Source of the DNA: DASYUM01 sp036001225
GTDB taxonomy: Bacteria; Methylomirabilota; Methylomirabilia; Rokubacteriales; DASRDR01
Length of the DNA stretch: 13,161 nucleotides
Assembly: GCA_036001225.1 (NCBI GenBank)
Contig: DASYUM010000009.1
Location: forward strand, 1-13,161
Direction: 5' to 3'
Shown here: positions 1 to 7,394 of the stretch, piece after piece
Layout: each line of letters opens with the position of its first letter
Position numbering within the stretch: the first letter of the stretch is position 1
Notes under the pieces: model-generated
The model's input: the letters and a program-made list of their open reading frames with translations, nothing else
Database searches by the model: none
What the model was told of the DNA's origin: nothing
Position numbers and translations under genes: made by a program

Positions 1-957
1 AAGGTCGGCGACGAAGTCACCGTGAAGGTCCTCAAGTACAACCCGGAAACCGAGCGCGTTTCGCTCGGCCTCAAGCAGACGCAAGAGGATCCGTGGAGCC
101 ACGCCGAGGAGGCGTTCCCGCCGGGCAAGAAGGTGCACGGCAAGGTCATGTCGATCACCGACTACGGCGCGTTCGTCGAGCTGGAGAAGGGCGTCGAGGG
201 CCTGGTCCACGTCTCCGAGATGTCGTGGACCCGGCGCGTCCGCCATCCCTCCAAGCTGGTCAATGTGGGGGACGACGTCGACGTGATGGTCCTCGACGTC
301 AACAAGGGGCAGAAGCGGATCTCGCTCGGCATGAAGCAGGTCGAGGCGGACCCCTGGGACACCATCGACCAGCGGTATCAGCCCGGGATGCGCGTACAGG
401 GCAAAGTGCGGAACCTCACCGACTTCGGCGCCTTCGTCGAGCTGGAGCCGGGCATCGACGGCCTCCTCCACATCTCCGACATGACGTGGGCTCGCAACGT
501 CACCCATCCCTCCGAAATCCTCAAGAAGGCGCAAGCGATCGAGACCGTGATCCTCCACGTGGACAAGGAGGCCAAGCGCATCTCGCTGGGGCTCAAGCAG
601 ATCCAACCCGACCCCTGGGAGAGCGCGATCCAGAAGTACCCGGTCGGCGCCAACGTCCGGGGCAAGATCGTGCGCCTGGCCGAGTTCGGCGCCTTCGTCG
701 AGCTGGAGCCGGGCATCGACGGCCTCCTCCACATCTCCCAGATGTCGCACCGGCCGATCACCCGGCCGGAAGACGTCGTGCAACTCGGGGACGAATTGAC
801 CCTCAAGGTGATCCGTGTGGATCCCAACGAGCGGCGAATCGGGCTCTCGCTCAAGGACCTGGCCGCCGACCTCGCCGTCATGGAGGACCCCGACGTCCAG
901 GGTCGCCGCGGGCGACGACGGGACCGCGACCGCTACGATGAGGACGAGGAGGAGTAG
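1..957 (+). CDS. rpsA: 30S ribosomal protein S1, C-terminal part (5' end cut by window)
   Basis: S1 binds mRNA on the 30S subunit and helps start translation. The frame is open from the first base, so the gene begins before the window; 318 residues are visible. They contain the end of one S1 (OB-fold) domain (about residues 1-32) and three complete ones (about 33-119, 120-206 and 207-290). Each complete domain has the G-x-V/I core, a GAFVEL strand and a G-[LV]-[LV]-H-[IV]-S motif, and linkers end in DPW. The ISLG[LM]KQ ends of successive domains are typical of multi-domain S1. The C terminus is a charged tail, first Arg-rich (GRRGRRRDRDR) and then acidic (DEDEEE). Domains 3 and 4 share a 54-bp stretch of identical DNA. 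The downstream order sppA-ihf matches S1 loci in several Gram-negative groups. Identification is secure; the number of missing N-terminal domains is unknown, though six in total is usual. Confidence 0.96.
   Translation, partial: KVGDEVTVKVLKYNPETERVSLGLKQTQEDPWSHAEEAFPPGKKVHGKVMSITDYGAFVELEKGVEGLVHVSEMSWTRRVRHPSKLVNVGDDVDVMVLDVNKGQKRISLGMKQVEADPWDTIDQRYQPGMRVQGKVRNLTDFGAFVELEPGIDGLLHISDMTWARNVTHPSEILKKAQAIETVILHVDKEAKRISLGLKQIQPDPWESAIQKYPVGANVRGKIVRLAEFGAFVELEPGIDGLLHISQMSHRPITRPEDVVQLGDELTLKVIRVDPNERRIGLSLKDLAADLAVMEDPDVQGRRGRRRDRDRYDEDEEE
424..477 (+). repeat. 54-bp exact direct repeat inside rpsA, copy 1
   Basis: This stretch encodes the FGAFVELEPGIDGLLHIS core of an S1 domain and is identical base for base to 685-738. 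The flanking codons differ at both ends (GAC versus GAG before, GAC versus CAG after). The protein repeat is expected of S1 domains; the identity of all third codon positions is not. Confidence 0.95.
685..738 (+). repeat. 54-bp exact direct repeat inside rpsA, copy 2
   Basis: This is the second copy of the 424-477 stretch, 261 bp downstream, encoding the same 18 residues in the next S1 domain. The related segment of the preceding domain (around 163-216) is similar in protein but clearly diverged in DNA, so the identity is specific to these two domains. Confidence 0.95.
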
Positions 958-976
958 CCCGTCCCCCGGGGGCGGG
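958..976 (+). promoter_or_regulatory. Hairpin directly after the rpsA stop, overlapping the sppA Shine-Dalgarno-like site
   Basis: Bases 958-965 can pair with 969-976: eight pairs, one of them G-U, around a 3-nt loop. No T-run follows, so it is a poor intrinsic terminator. Its 3' arm covers the start of GGGAGG (974-979), the only strong purine-rich ribosome-binding-like sequence before sppA. A role in attenuating rpsA-sppA read-through or in coupling their translation is inference. Confidence 0.4.
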
Positions 977-996
977 AGGCCAGCGGCGGCGGACTG

Positions 997-1911
997 ATGG
1001 CGCGCCGGCGAATCGTCACCGCACTCGCGGTCACCGGCCTGGTCTTCGTCGCCTGCTTCATGGCGATTCTGGGCTTCCTGGTCCTGGCCGAGCGCGGCGA
1101 TCTCGCGCTCGGCGGGAACCGGGTGGCGCTGGTCGAGGTCGAAGGCCTCATCTGGGATGCCGACCGGGTCGTCCGTGAGCTGGAGGACCACGCCGAAGAT
1201 CCCGCCATCCGCGCCGTGGTTGTCCGCGTCCAGAGCCCGGGCGGCGTCGTCGGCCCCACCCAGGAGATCCACGATGCCATCCGACGGGCGCGGGACCGGG
1301 GCAAGCCGGTGGTCGCCTCGCTGGGGGCGATCGCCGCGTCCGGCGGCTACTACCTGGCGGTTGCCGCCGACCGCATCGTGGCGAATCCCGGCACGCTGAC
1401 CGGCTCCATCGGTGTCCTCATGCAGCTGGCCGAGGTCGAAGGCCTCCTCAAGAAGGTCGGCGTCCACTTCGAGGTGATCAAAGCCGGGCGGCACAAGGAC
1501 ATCGGCAACTTCGCCCGGCCGATGACCACCGAGGAGCGGGCGATCCTCCAGGCGCTGCTCGACGACATCTACGACCAGTTCGTGAACGCGGTGGTCGAGG
1601 GCCGCCACCTCCCGCGGGCCGCGGTGCTGGAGCTGGCCGACGGTCGCGTCTACTCCGGCCGGCGGGCCAAGGAGCTGGGGCTCGTCGACGAGCTCGGCGG
1701 GCTGGAGGACGCCGTGCGTGCGGCCGGCGTCCTCGCCCAGATTCGCGGAAAACCCCGCCTCGTGCGCCCGCGCCGGCCGTGGTCGCTCTCCGATCTCTTC
1801 GACTGGGTGGGCGGCACGACCTCGCTGGGAGGCCTTCTCGCCGGCCGGGGGGCGGGCCCCGGTCTCCCGCTTCCCGGCGCGGCCAAGCTTCCGCTCTACC
1901 TGATGGAGTGA
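997..1911 (+). CDS. sppA: Signal peptide peptidase SppA, short single-domain form (peptidase family S49)
   Basis: SppA is a membrane-anchored serine protease that degrades cleaved signal peptides and may help in membrane protein quality control. The 304-residue protein has a basic N terminus (RRR) and one hydrophobic segment at about residues 7-31. An S49 catalytic domain follows. The serine lies in AASGGYY (Ser115) and the general-base lysine in RHKDIG (Lys167). Their 52-residue spacing equals that between Ser147 and Lys199 of Bacillus subtilis SppA. The length fits the short Bacillus-type form rather than the roughly 600-residue E. coli type. The ATG at 997 follows rpsA by 39 nt. GGGAGG at 974-979 is rather far away (17 nt), while GGCGGA at 988-993 is very close, so the binding site is uncertain; an in-frame CTG at 994 is possible but unneeded. 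Probably co-transcribed with rpsA. Confidence 0.93.
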   Translation: MARRRIVTALAVTGLVFVACFMAILGFLVLAERGDLALGGNRVALVEVEGLIWDADRVVRELEDHAEDPAIRAVVVRVQSPGGVVGPTQEIHDAIRRARDRGKPVVASLGAIAASGGYYLAVAADRIVANPGTLTGSIGVLMQLAEVEGLLKKVGVHFEVIKAGRHKDIGNFARPMTTEERAILQALLDDIYDQFVNAVVEGRHLPRAAVLELADGRVYSGRRAKELGLVDELGGLEDAVRAAGVLAQIRGKPRLVRPRRPWSLSDLFDWVGGTTSLGGLLAGRGAGPGLPLPGAAKLPLYLME

Positions 1912-1958
1912 GCCTCCCGACCCCAGCGGCAGCCTCGCCGAAGCACTAACTCCGCGGC

Positions 1959-1988
1959 TTGACAGGCGTTTTCACGCCGTGCTAGCGT
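1959..1988 (+). promoter_or_regulatory. Sigma70-type promoter for the HU/IHF gene
   Basis: A perfect -35 TTGACA lies at 1959-1964. After an 18-nt spacer comes TAGCGT (1983-1988), preceded by TG one base upstream (1980-1981), giving an extended -10 TGCTAGCGT. It lies in a gap with a locally lower G+C tract (1969-1974, TTTTCA). The predicted transcript start near 1995 would leave a leader of about 105 nt before the GTG at 2100. The call rests on consensus match and position only. Confidence 0.7.
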
Positions 1989-2080
1989 GAGGCCGCATCA
2001 ACCGCCCGGGATGGGACGAGGGTCGGGGCTCCGGCCGCCCAGCCCGCGCTCCGGACGGGCGCCCGCGGTGGAAGGCCGCC

Positions 2081-2092
2081 GGAGGAGGGGAG
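2081..2092 (+). promoter_or_regulatory. Strong Shine-Dalgarno sequence deciding the GTG start of the HU/IHF gene
   Basis: GGAGGAGGGGAG ends 7 nt before the GTG at 2100 and 16 nt before the alternative ATG at 2109. The spacing favours the GTG start. Confidence 0.75.
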
Positions 2093-2099
2093 AACGAGC

Positions 2100-2384
2100 G
2101 TGCCCACGATGACGAAGGCCGACCTGGTGGACGAGGTCGCCAAGGTCTCGAACCTCACCAAGAAAGAGACCGAGCTCATCGTCAACACGATCTTCGACAG
2201 CATCGCCGGCGCGCTGGCGAAGGCGGAAAAGGTCGAGCTGCGCGGCTTCGGCAGCTTCCGCGTTCGGCGGCGTAACGCCCGTCGCGGGCGGAACCCCAAG
2301 ACCGGCAGCGGCGTCAGCGTCCCAGAAAAGCGCGTTCCCTTCTTCAAGGTCGGCAAGCGCCTCAAGGAGCTCGTGAACGCTTGA
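2100..2384 (+). CDS. HU/IHF-family DNA-binding protein (probably integration host factor subunit beta)
   Basis: A small histone-like protein that binds and bends DNA as a dimer and organises the nucleoid. It has 94 residues from the GTG, or 91 from the ATG at 2109; the usual length is 90-100. Family marks are the helical N-terminal TKADLVDEVAK, the RGFGSF turn, the DNA-intercalating arm with GRNPKTG and the C-terminal VPFFKVGKRLKELVN. The arm and the VP-FFK-GK-L ending resemble IHF beta more than HU. The rpsA-adjacent position agrees with this, since E. coli has rpsA next to ihfB. HU cannot be excluded from sequence alone. The gene has its own promoter with a leader of about 105 nt and ends at a hairpin, so it can be expressed separately from rpsA-sppA. 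Confidence 0.92.
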   Translation: MPTMTKADLVDEVAKVSNLTKKETELIVNTIFDSIAGALAKAEKVELRGFGSFRVRRRNARRGRNPKTGSGVSVPEKRVPFFKVGKRLKELVNA

Positions 2385-2411
2385 TGCGGTATCCCGGCCT
2401 CGTCCGGGCGT

Positions 2412-2436
2412 GAGAGCAGGGCGCGGCCCTGCTCTC
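2412..2436 (+). terminator. Perfect 11-bp hairpin after the HU/IHF gene
   Basis: GAGAGCAGGGC (2412-2422) is an exact inverted repeat of GCCCTGCTCTC (2426-2436), with a 3-nt GCG loop. The tail GTCATTTTGAG contains only four consecutive T (2441-2444), starting four bases after the stem. It lies 28 nt after the HU/IHF stop and is most likely a rho-independent terminator, perhaps a weak one because of the short T-run. Confidence 0.75.
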
Positions 2437-2525
2437 GTCATTTTGAGCGGCGGCCCGCGCGACAGCGAGTGAAAGCATGGATGTACACACCGCGCTCGGT
2501 GGCACTCACTGCGGCGGCTGAGAAG

Positions 2526-3017
2526 ATGGATGTCCTGTGGGCGCCGTGGCGCATGGCTTACGTGAGCGGCGCCGCCCAGCCGGCCGGCTGTCTCTTCTGC
2601 TCGGCTCTCGCCACCGCCGACGACGCCAAGCACGGCATCCTCCACCGGGCCGGTACCGCGTTCCTGATCCTGAACGCCTTCCCCTACGCCAGCGGTCACC
2701 TCATGGTGGCGACCAACCGCCACGTCGCCTCACCCGAGGATCTCGACGAGGGCGAGAGCCTCGACCTGGTCCGGGTCACCCAGCGTGCCCTCGCCGCGCT
2801 CCGCGCGGTCTATCGCCCCGACGGCTTCAACCTAGGGGCCAACCTCGGTCGCGTGGCCGGCGCCGGGATCGAGGGGCACCTCCACCTCCACGTCGTGCCC
2901 CGCTGGGCGGGCGACACGAACTTCATGCCCGTCGTCGGCGGAGTCAAGGTGATCCCCGAGAGCCTCGAGGAGACGTTCCGGCGCCTCCGGCCGCGCCTGG
3001 CTGAGCAGGATGGCTGA
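2526..3017 (+). CDS. HIT-family nucleotide hydrolase/transferase, Ap4A phosphorylase-like
   Basis: HIT proteins cleave or transfer nucleotides using a histidine triad. The 163-residue product starts with MDVLWAPWRMAYV, the usual beginning of this subfamily. It carries the Cys pair GCLFC (Cys22, Cys25), the NAFPYASGHLM strand and the triad GHLHLHVVPRW (His118, His120, His122). The later GGVKVIPESL segment is shared, as I recall it, with mycobacterial Rv2613c, an Ap4A phosphorylase. Family membership is seen in the sequence; phosphorolysis of diadenosine tetraphosphate is inference. The ATG at 2526 was chosen because conserved residues start there. An in-frame GTG at 2469 would add 19 residues that look non-conserved. 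The end overlaps mutS by 8 bp (3010-3017), implying translational coupling. No convincing promoter was found between the 2412-2436 hairpin and the start. Confidence 0.88.
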   Translation: MDVLWAPWRMAYVSGAAQPAGCLFCSALATADDAKHGILHRAGTAFLILNAFPYASGHLMVATNRHVASPEDLDEGESLDLVRVTQRALAALRAVYRPDGFNLGANLGRVAGAGIEGHLHLHVVPRWAGDTNFMPVVGGVKVIPESLEETFRRLRPRLAEQDG

Positions 3018-5652
3018 ACCCGACTCGCCCGCTCCCGAGGCCCGGACCGCGGCGTCGGCGCCGCCCTCGGACCTGACTCCCATGATGCGGCAGTACCGGG
3101 AGTGGAAGCAGCGCTACCCCGACTACCTGCTCCTCTTCCGGCTCGGCGACTTCTACGAGGCCTTCTACGAAGACGCCGCCGTCGCCGCCCGCGCCCTCGA
3201 CATCACGCTCACCTCGCGCCAGAAGGGCGAGGGGGCCATCCCGATGGCCGGGGTACCGCACCACGCGGTGGACGGCTATGTCGCGCGGCTGATCCGCAGC
3301 GGCCACAAGGTCGCGCTCTGCGACCAGGTCGAGGCCACCGCCGGCAAGGGCCGGAAGCTGCTCCGGCGCGAGGTGGTCCGGCTGGTGACCCCGGGGACCG
3401 TGACCGAGACGGGGCTTCTCGATGGCCGGCAGAACAACTTCCTGGCCGCCTTCGCCCCCGGATCCGACCGCCTGGGGGTGGCGCTGGTCGACGTCACCAC
3501 CGCCGACTTCTGGGTCGGCGAGGCGGCGGACGTCGGCGCCCTCGTCGAGGCGGTGCTCCTCCGGCGCCCGGCGGAGGCGCTGGTCCCCGCCACGCTGGCT
3601 CCCGCCGACCCCCTCAGCGGGCGGCTCCGGGAGGCCGGCGTGGCCGTCACGACCCGTCCGCCCGATGAGTTCGCCCTCCGGTCGGCCGAGGCGCGGCTGC
3701 GGGAGCACTTCCAGGTGGCGGCGCTGGAGGGCCTCGGTCTCGGCGGCCAGCCGGCCGCCGTCCGCGCGGCCGCCGCCGTGCTCGCCTACCTCCAGGAGAC
3801 CCAGCAGGCGCCACCCTCGCACCTGACCCGACTGTTGCCGCTCGCGCTGGAAGAGCACCTCGCCCTCGACGAGGCGGCGGTCCGCAACCTCGAGCTGGTC
3901 GAGAGTCTCCAGGATCGGACGGTCAGCGGTTCGCTCCTGTGGGCGCTCGATCGCACGCTGACCCCGATGGGCGGCCGGCTGCTCCGCCAGTGGCTACTTC
4001 GTCCGCTGCGGTCGCCGGCCGAGATCAACCGGCGGCTGGACGCCGTGGCCACGCTCGTCGAGGCACCGGCGTCGCTCGAGGCCTGGCGGGATCAGCTCGC
4101 TCGCATCGGCGACCTCGCCCGGCTGGCCAGCCGGGTCGCGCTCGGACTGGCGACGCCGCGCGACCTGGTCGGCCTCCGGACCGCGCTCCGTCCGCTACCG
4201 GCCCTGCGCGAGCGGGCGGGGGAGTGCGACGACGCGCTCCTGCGGGAGACGGCCGCCCAGCTCGAGGACCTGGCGCCGCTGGCCAAGCTGCTGGAAGCGG
4301 CGCTCCTCGACGACCCGCCGCTCACCGCCCACGAGGGCGGGCTCATCCGCGAGTCGTACAGCCAGGCGCTGGCCGACCTCCGGCGCGAGGTCCGCGAGGC
4401 CAAAGCCTGGATCGCCGGCCTGGAGACGCGAGAGCGCGAGCGGACGGGGATCCCGACCCTGCGGGTCCGGTTCAACCGGGTCTTCGGCTACGGCATCGAG
4501 GTCCCCAAGGGCCAGCTCCGCCTCGTCCCCGACGACTACGTGCGCCGGCAGACGCTGGTGGGCGCCGAGCGCTTCATCACCCCGGCGCTCAAGGAGCAGG
4601 AGGCGAAGGTCTTCGGGGCCGAGGAGCGGACGAACCGCCTCGAGTTCGAGCTGTTCGACGAGCTGCGACGGGCCGTGGCGCGGGAGGCGGACCGGCTCCT
4701 CCGGACGGCCCGCGCGGTGGCCACGCTCGACGGGCTGGCCGGGTTCGCCCACGTCGCGCGCGAGCGCGGGTATGCCCGGCCCCACGTGGACGCGGGCGGT
4801 GGGCTGGAGATCCGCGACGGGCGCCATCCGGTCCTGGAGCTGAGGACCGACGGCCCCCCGTTCGTGCCGAACGACGTCGCGCTGGACGGCGCCGAGGTGA
4901 GTTGCCTGGTGCTGACCGGCCCCAACATGGCCGGCAAATCCACCTACATGCGCCAGGTGGCCCTGATCGTCCTCCTCGCCCAGCTCGGCAGCTTCGTTCC
5001 CGCCCGGGCCGCCCGCCTCGGGGTCGTGGACCGGATCTTCACCCGCATCGGCGCCCACGACAACCTCCTCCGGGGCCAGAGCACCTTCCTCGTCGAGATG
5101 ACGGAGACCGCGGCCATCCTCCGCCACGCCACCGCCCACAGCCTGATCCTCCTCGACGAGATCGGGCGCGGTACCTCGACGTTCGACGGCCTCGCCATCG
5201 CGTGGGCGGTCGCCGAGTACCTGCATGAGCAGCGGCCGGGGGCCAAGGTCCTGTTCGCCACCCACTACCACGAGCTGACCCGTCTGGCCGCGGAGCTGCC
5301 CCGCGTGCGCAACGTCCACGTGGCGGTCCGCGAATGGCGGGACGGGATCGTCTTCCTCCATCGGGTCGAGTCGGGCGGCACCGACCGCTCCTACGGCATC
5401 CAGGTCGCGCGGCTGGCCGGACTGCCGGCGGAGGTCGTCGCCCGCGCCCGGACGCTCCTTCGCGACTTCGAGCAGCGGGCGCCGGCCCCGGCGCCCCCGG
5501 CCGGCGCTGACACCGGCCAGCTCCCGCTGTTCCCCGCCACCCCGCATCCCGTCCTCGAGACCCTGGCCGGCCTCGACCCCGACGCGATGACGCCGCTGGA
5601 GGCGCTCACCACGCTCCACGCCCTGAAGGCGCGGCTACAGGAGAGCCAGTGA
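3010..5652 (+). CDS. mutS: DNA mismatch repair protein MutS
   Basis: MutS recognises base mismatches and small loops, then uses ATP to become a sliding clamp that recruits MutL. The 880-residue product has the whole MutS1 layout. The N-terminal mismatch domain carries the wedge Phe-Tyr-Glu in GDFYEAFYEDA (Phe48, Glu50). Connector, lever and clamp domains follow (about 130-590). The ABC-type ATPase has Walker A GPNMAGKST (637-645), Walker B LILLDE (Asp716, Glu717), the adjacent GRGTSTFDG and the downstream THYHEL. Near the C terminus QLPLF (837-841) matches the beta-sliding-clamp-binding pentapeptide QLxLF. ATG 3010 lies within the HIT gene end; the conserved LTPMMRQY begins about 21 residues in, so an ATG at 3082 or 3085 would cut conserved sequence. 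The last four bases overlap mutL. Confidence 0.98.
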   Translation: MAEPDSPAPEARTAASAPPSDLTPMMRQYREWKQRYPDYLLLFRLGDFYEAFYEDAAVAARALDITLTSRQKGEGAIPMAGVPHHAVDGYVARLIRSGHKVALCDQVEATAGKGRKLLRREVVRLVTPGTVTETGLLDGRQNNFLAAFAPGSDRLGVALVDVTTADFWVGEAADVGALVEAVLLRRPAEALVPATLAPADPLSGRLREAGVAVTTRPPDEFALRSAEARLREHFQVAALEGLGLGGQPAAVRAAAAVLAYLQETQQAPPSHLTRLLPLALEEHLALDEAAVRNLELVESLQDRTVSGSLLWALDRTLTPMGGRLLRQWLLRPLRSPAEINRRLDAVATLVEAPASLEAWRDQLARIGDLARLASRVALGLATPRDLVGLRTALRPLPALRERAGECDDALLRETAAQLEDLAPLAKLLEAALLDDPPLTAHEGGLIRESYSQALADLRREVREAKAWIAGLETRERERTGIPTLRVRFNRVFGYGIEVPKGQLRLVPDDYVRRQTLVGAERFITPALKEQEAKVFGAEERTNRLEFELFDELRRAVAREADRLLRTARAVATLDGLAGFAHVARERGYARPHVDAGGGLEIRDGRHPVLELRTDGPPFVPNDVALDGAEVSCLVLTGPNMAGKSTYMRQVALIVLLAQLGSFVPARAARLGVVDRIFTRIGAHDNLLRGQSTFLVEMTETAAILRHATAHSLILLDEIGRGTSTFDGLAIAWAVAEYLHEQRPGAKVLFATHYHELTRLAAELPRVRNVHVAVREWRDGIVFLHRVESGGTDRSYGIQVARLAGLPAEVVARARTLLRDFEQRAPAPAPPAGADTGQLPLFPATPHPVLETLAGLDPDAMTPLEALTTLHALKARLQESQ

Positions 5653-7394
5653 GTGGGCCGGTCGCGCTCGGCGCCGGTCCCCGGCCGATCCGCCGGCTGC
5701 CCGACGCCCTCGTCAACAAGATCGCGGCTGGCGAGGTCGTGGAGCGACCGGCGTCGGTCGTCAAGGAGCTGGTCGAGAACAGCCTCGACGCCGGGAGCCA
5801 GCAGATCACGGTCGCCATCCGCGGCGCCGGCCGCCAGCTCATCGCGGTGGTGGACGACGGCCACGGCATGGCCCCCGAGGACTGCCGTCTCGCCCTCGAA
5901 CGCCACGCGACCTCAAAGCTTGCCGACGAGACCGAGCTGGCCACCATCGCGACCCTCGGCTTCCGCGGCGAGGCGCTTCCCGCCATTTTCTCGGTCTCGC
6001 GCTTGCGCCTGGCCTCCCGGGCTCGCGGCCAGCCCCGGGGCTACCTCATCCTCGGCGAGGGCGGGGTCGTCCACGACGCCGCCGACGCCGACCTTCCCGA
6101 GGGGACGACCGTCGAGGCCCGCGACCTCTTCTTCAACACGCCGGCGCGCGCCAAGTTCCTCAAGAGCCCGCCCACCGAGCAGTCGGCGATCCTCCGGGTC
6201 ATGACCCAACTGGCCCTGGCCCATCCCCCCGTCCACCTCCGGGTGGTCGCGAACGGCCGGACCGCCCTCCAGGCGCCCAAGGCGGCCACCCTCCGCGATC
6301 GCCTGGGCGGGCTGTACGGATTCGGGCTGGCCACCAAGCTTCTGGAGGTCGCCGGCGACCGCGGGGGGGCGCGGCTGACCGGGCTGGTGGCGCCGCCGGC
6401 GCTGGCCCGGACCCATCGGGAGGACATCCACCTCGTGATCAACGGGCGGGCCGTGCGCGACACGCTGCTGAGCCAGGCCCTCCTGGAGGCCTACCGGCCG
6501 CTCTTGCCCCGTGACCAGTTCCCGCTGGCCGTCCTCGTCCTGGACGTCGAGCCCGGCGAGGTCGATGCGAACGTCCACCCGACCAAGACCTGGGTGCGCT
6601 TCCGACACCCGCGCGCGCTCCACGATCTCGTCTACGAGAGCGTCGCCGAAGCCTTGCGCCGGCTCGAGGTCGTGCCGGCCCGCGCGATCGGCGTCCCATT
6701 CCCAGCCGAGCCCGTGACCCCGGCCGCGGCCGGCGAGCCCGTTTCGGCCTCCGTCGACGGCGGCGAGGGCCAACCCGGCCTTTTCCGGGACACCGAGGCC
6801 GGCTACCAGAGCGCCCCACTCTTCGGCCAGCCGATCGGGCAGGTCGAGGACACCTTCATCGTGGCCTACACGCCCGAGGAGGTATTCTTCATAGATCAGC
6901 ACGTCGCCCACGAGCGCGTCCTCTTCGAGCGGCTGCGGAGCGACCTGGACGCCGGTCCGCTGCCCGGCCAGGAGCTCCTGTTTCCCGCCCCGCTCGAGCT
7001 GGCCCCGGCGCGCCGCCGTACCGTCGAGCGCATCCTGCCCGAGCTGGGCCGCCTCGGATTCGCGGTCGAGGCCTTCGGCGGTGACACGCTCCTGCTCCGC
7101 GCGGTGCCCTCGCTCCTGAGGCCCGACGAGCCCCAGCGGCTGGTGGACGACCTCGCCCGCGAGATCGAGGACGAGGGGACACGGGCGAGCTCGCCGGTGC
7201 TCGACCGCCTGCTCGCCTTCGTGGCCTGCCGGGCGGCGATCAAGGCGCACCAGCCGCTTCCCCGCGAGGAGATGGCCCGGCTGCTCGAGGACCTCGCCGG
7301 GACGACCACGCCGTTCTTCTGCCCGCACGGCCGCCCGGTCGTCTCCCGGATTCCGCTGCGCGAGATCAAGCGGGACCTCCGCCGAACCTGGTAG
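5649..7394 (+). CDS. mutL: DNA mismatch repair protein MutL with intrinsic endonuclease motifs
   Basis: MutL couples mismatch recognition by MutS to strand incision. The product has 581 residues from a GTG that overlaps the mutS stop (GTGA, 5649-5652). The N-terminal GHKL ATPase shows NKIAAGEVVERP, ELVENSLDAG (catalytic Glu40, Mg-binding Asn44), VDDGHGM and GFRGEAL (104-110). A variable linker covers about 345-395 and includes QPGLF (375-379), a possible weak clamp-binding peptide. The C-terminal domain keeps the metal-dependent nicking motifs: DQHVAHERVLFE (416-427, the DQHA-x2-E-x4-E motif with Val for Ala), ACR (526-528) and CPHGRP (558-563). This marks an endonuclease-active MutL as in Bacillus and human PMS2, fitting organisms without MutH. 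Activity itself is inference from these motifs. Confidence 0.97.
   Translation: MSGPVALGAGPRPIRRLPDALVNKIAAGEVVERPASVVKELVENSLDAGSQQITVAIRGAGRQLIAVVDDGHGMAPEDCRLALERHATSKLADETELATIATLGFRGEALPAIFSVSRLRLASRARGQPRGYLILGEGGVVHDAADADLPEGTTVEARDLFFNTPARAKFLKSPPTEQSAILRVMTQLALAHPPVHLRVVANGRTALQAPKAATLRDRLGGLYGFGLATKLLEVAGDRGGARLTGLVAPPALARTHREDIHLVINGRAVRDTLLSQALLEAYRPLLPRDQFPLAVLVLDVEPGEVDANVHPTKTWVRFRHPRALHDLVYESVAEALRRLEVVPARAIGVPFPAEPVTPAAAGEPVSASVDGGEGQPGLFRDTEAGYQSAPLFGQPIGQVEDTFIVAYTPEEVFFIDQHVAHERVLFERLRSDLDAGPLPGQELLFPAPLELAPARRRTVERILPELGRLGFAVEAFGGDTLLLRAVPSLLRPDEPQRLVDDLAREIEDEGTRASSPVLDRLLAFVACRAAIKAHQPLPREEMARLLEDLAGTTTPFFCPHGRPVVSRIPLREIKRDLRRTW

Noticed and set aside
1995..2099. Riboswitch or ribosomal-protein-type leader in the HU/IHF 5' region
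   Set aside because: Only short G/C-rich stems could be drawn (for example 2042-2046 with 2056-2060). No known aptamer core was recognisable.
2469..2525. GTG 2469 as the start of the HIT gene
   Set aside because: The added 19 residues show no family similarity, whereas MDVLWAPWR at 2526 is the usual N terminus; it remains possible.
4195..5619. Long minus-strand open frame opposite mutS (and similar ones at 5913-7400, 11602-13050 and 2944-3858)
   Set aside because: Same reason: codon-position G+C shadows of well-supported plus-strand genes, with no recognisable motifs or ribosome-binding sites.
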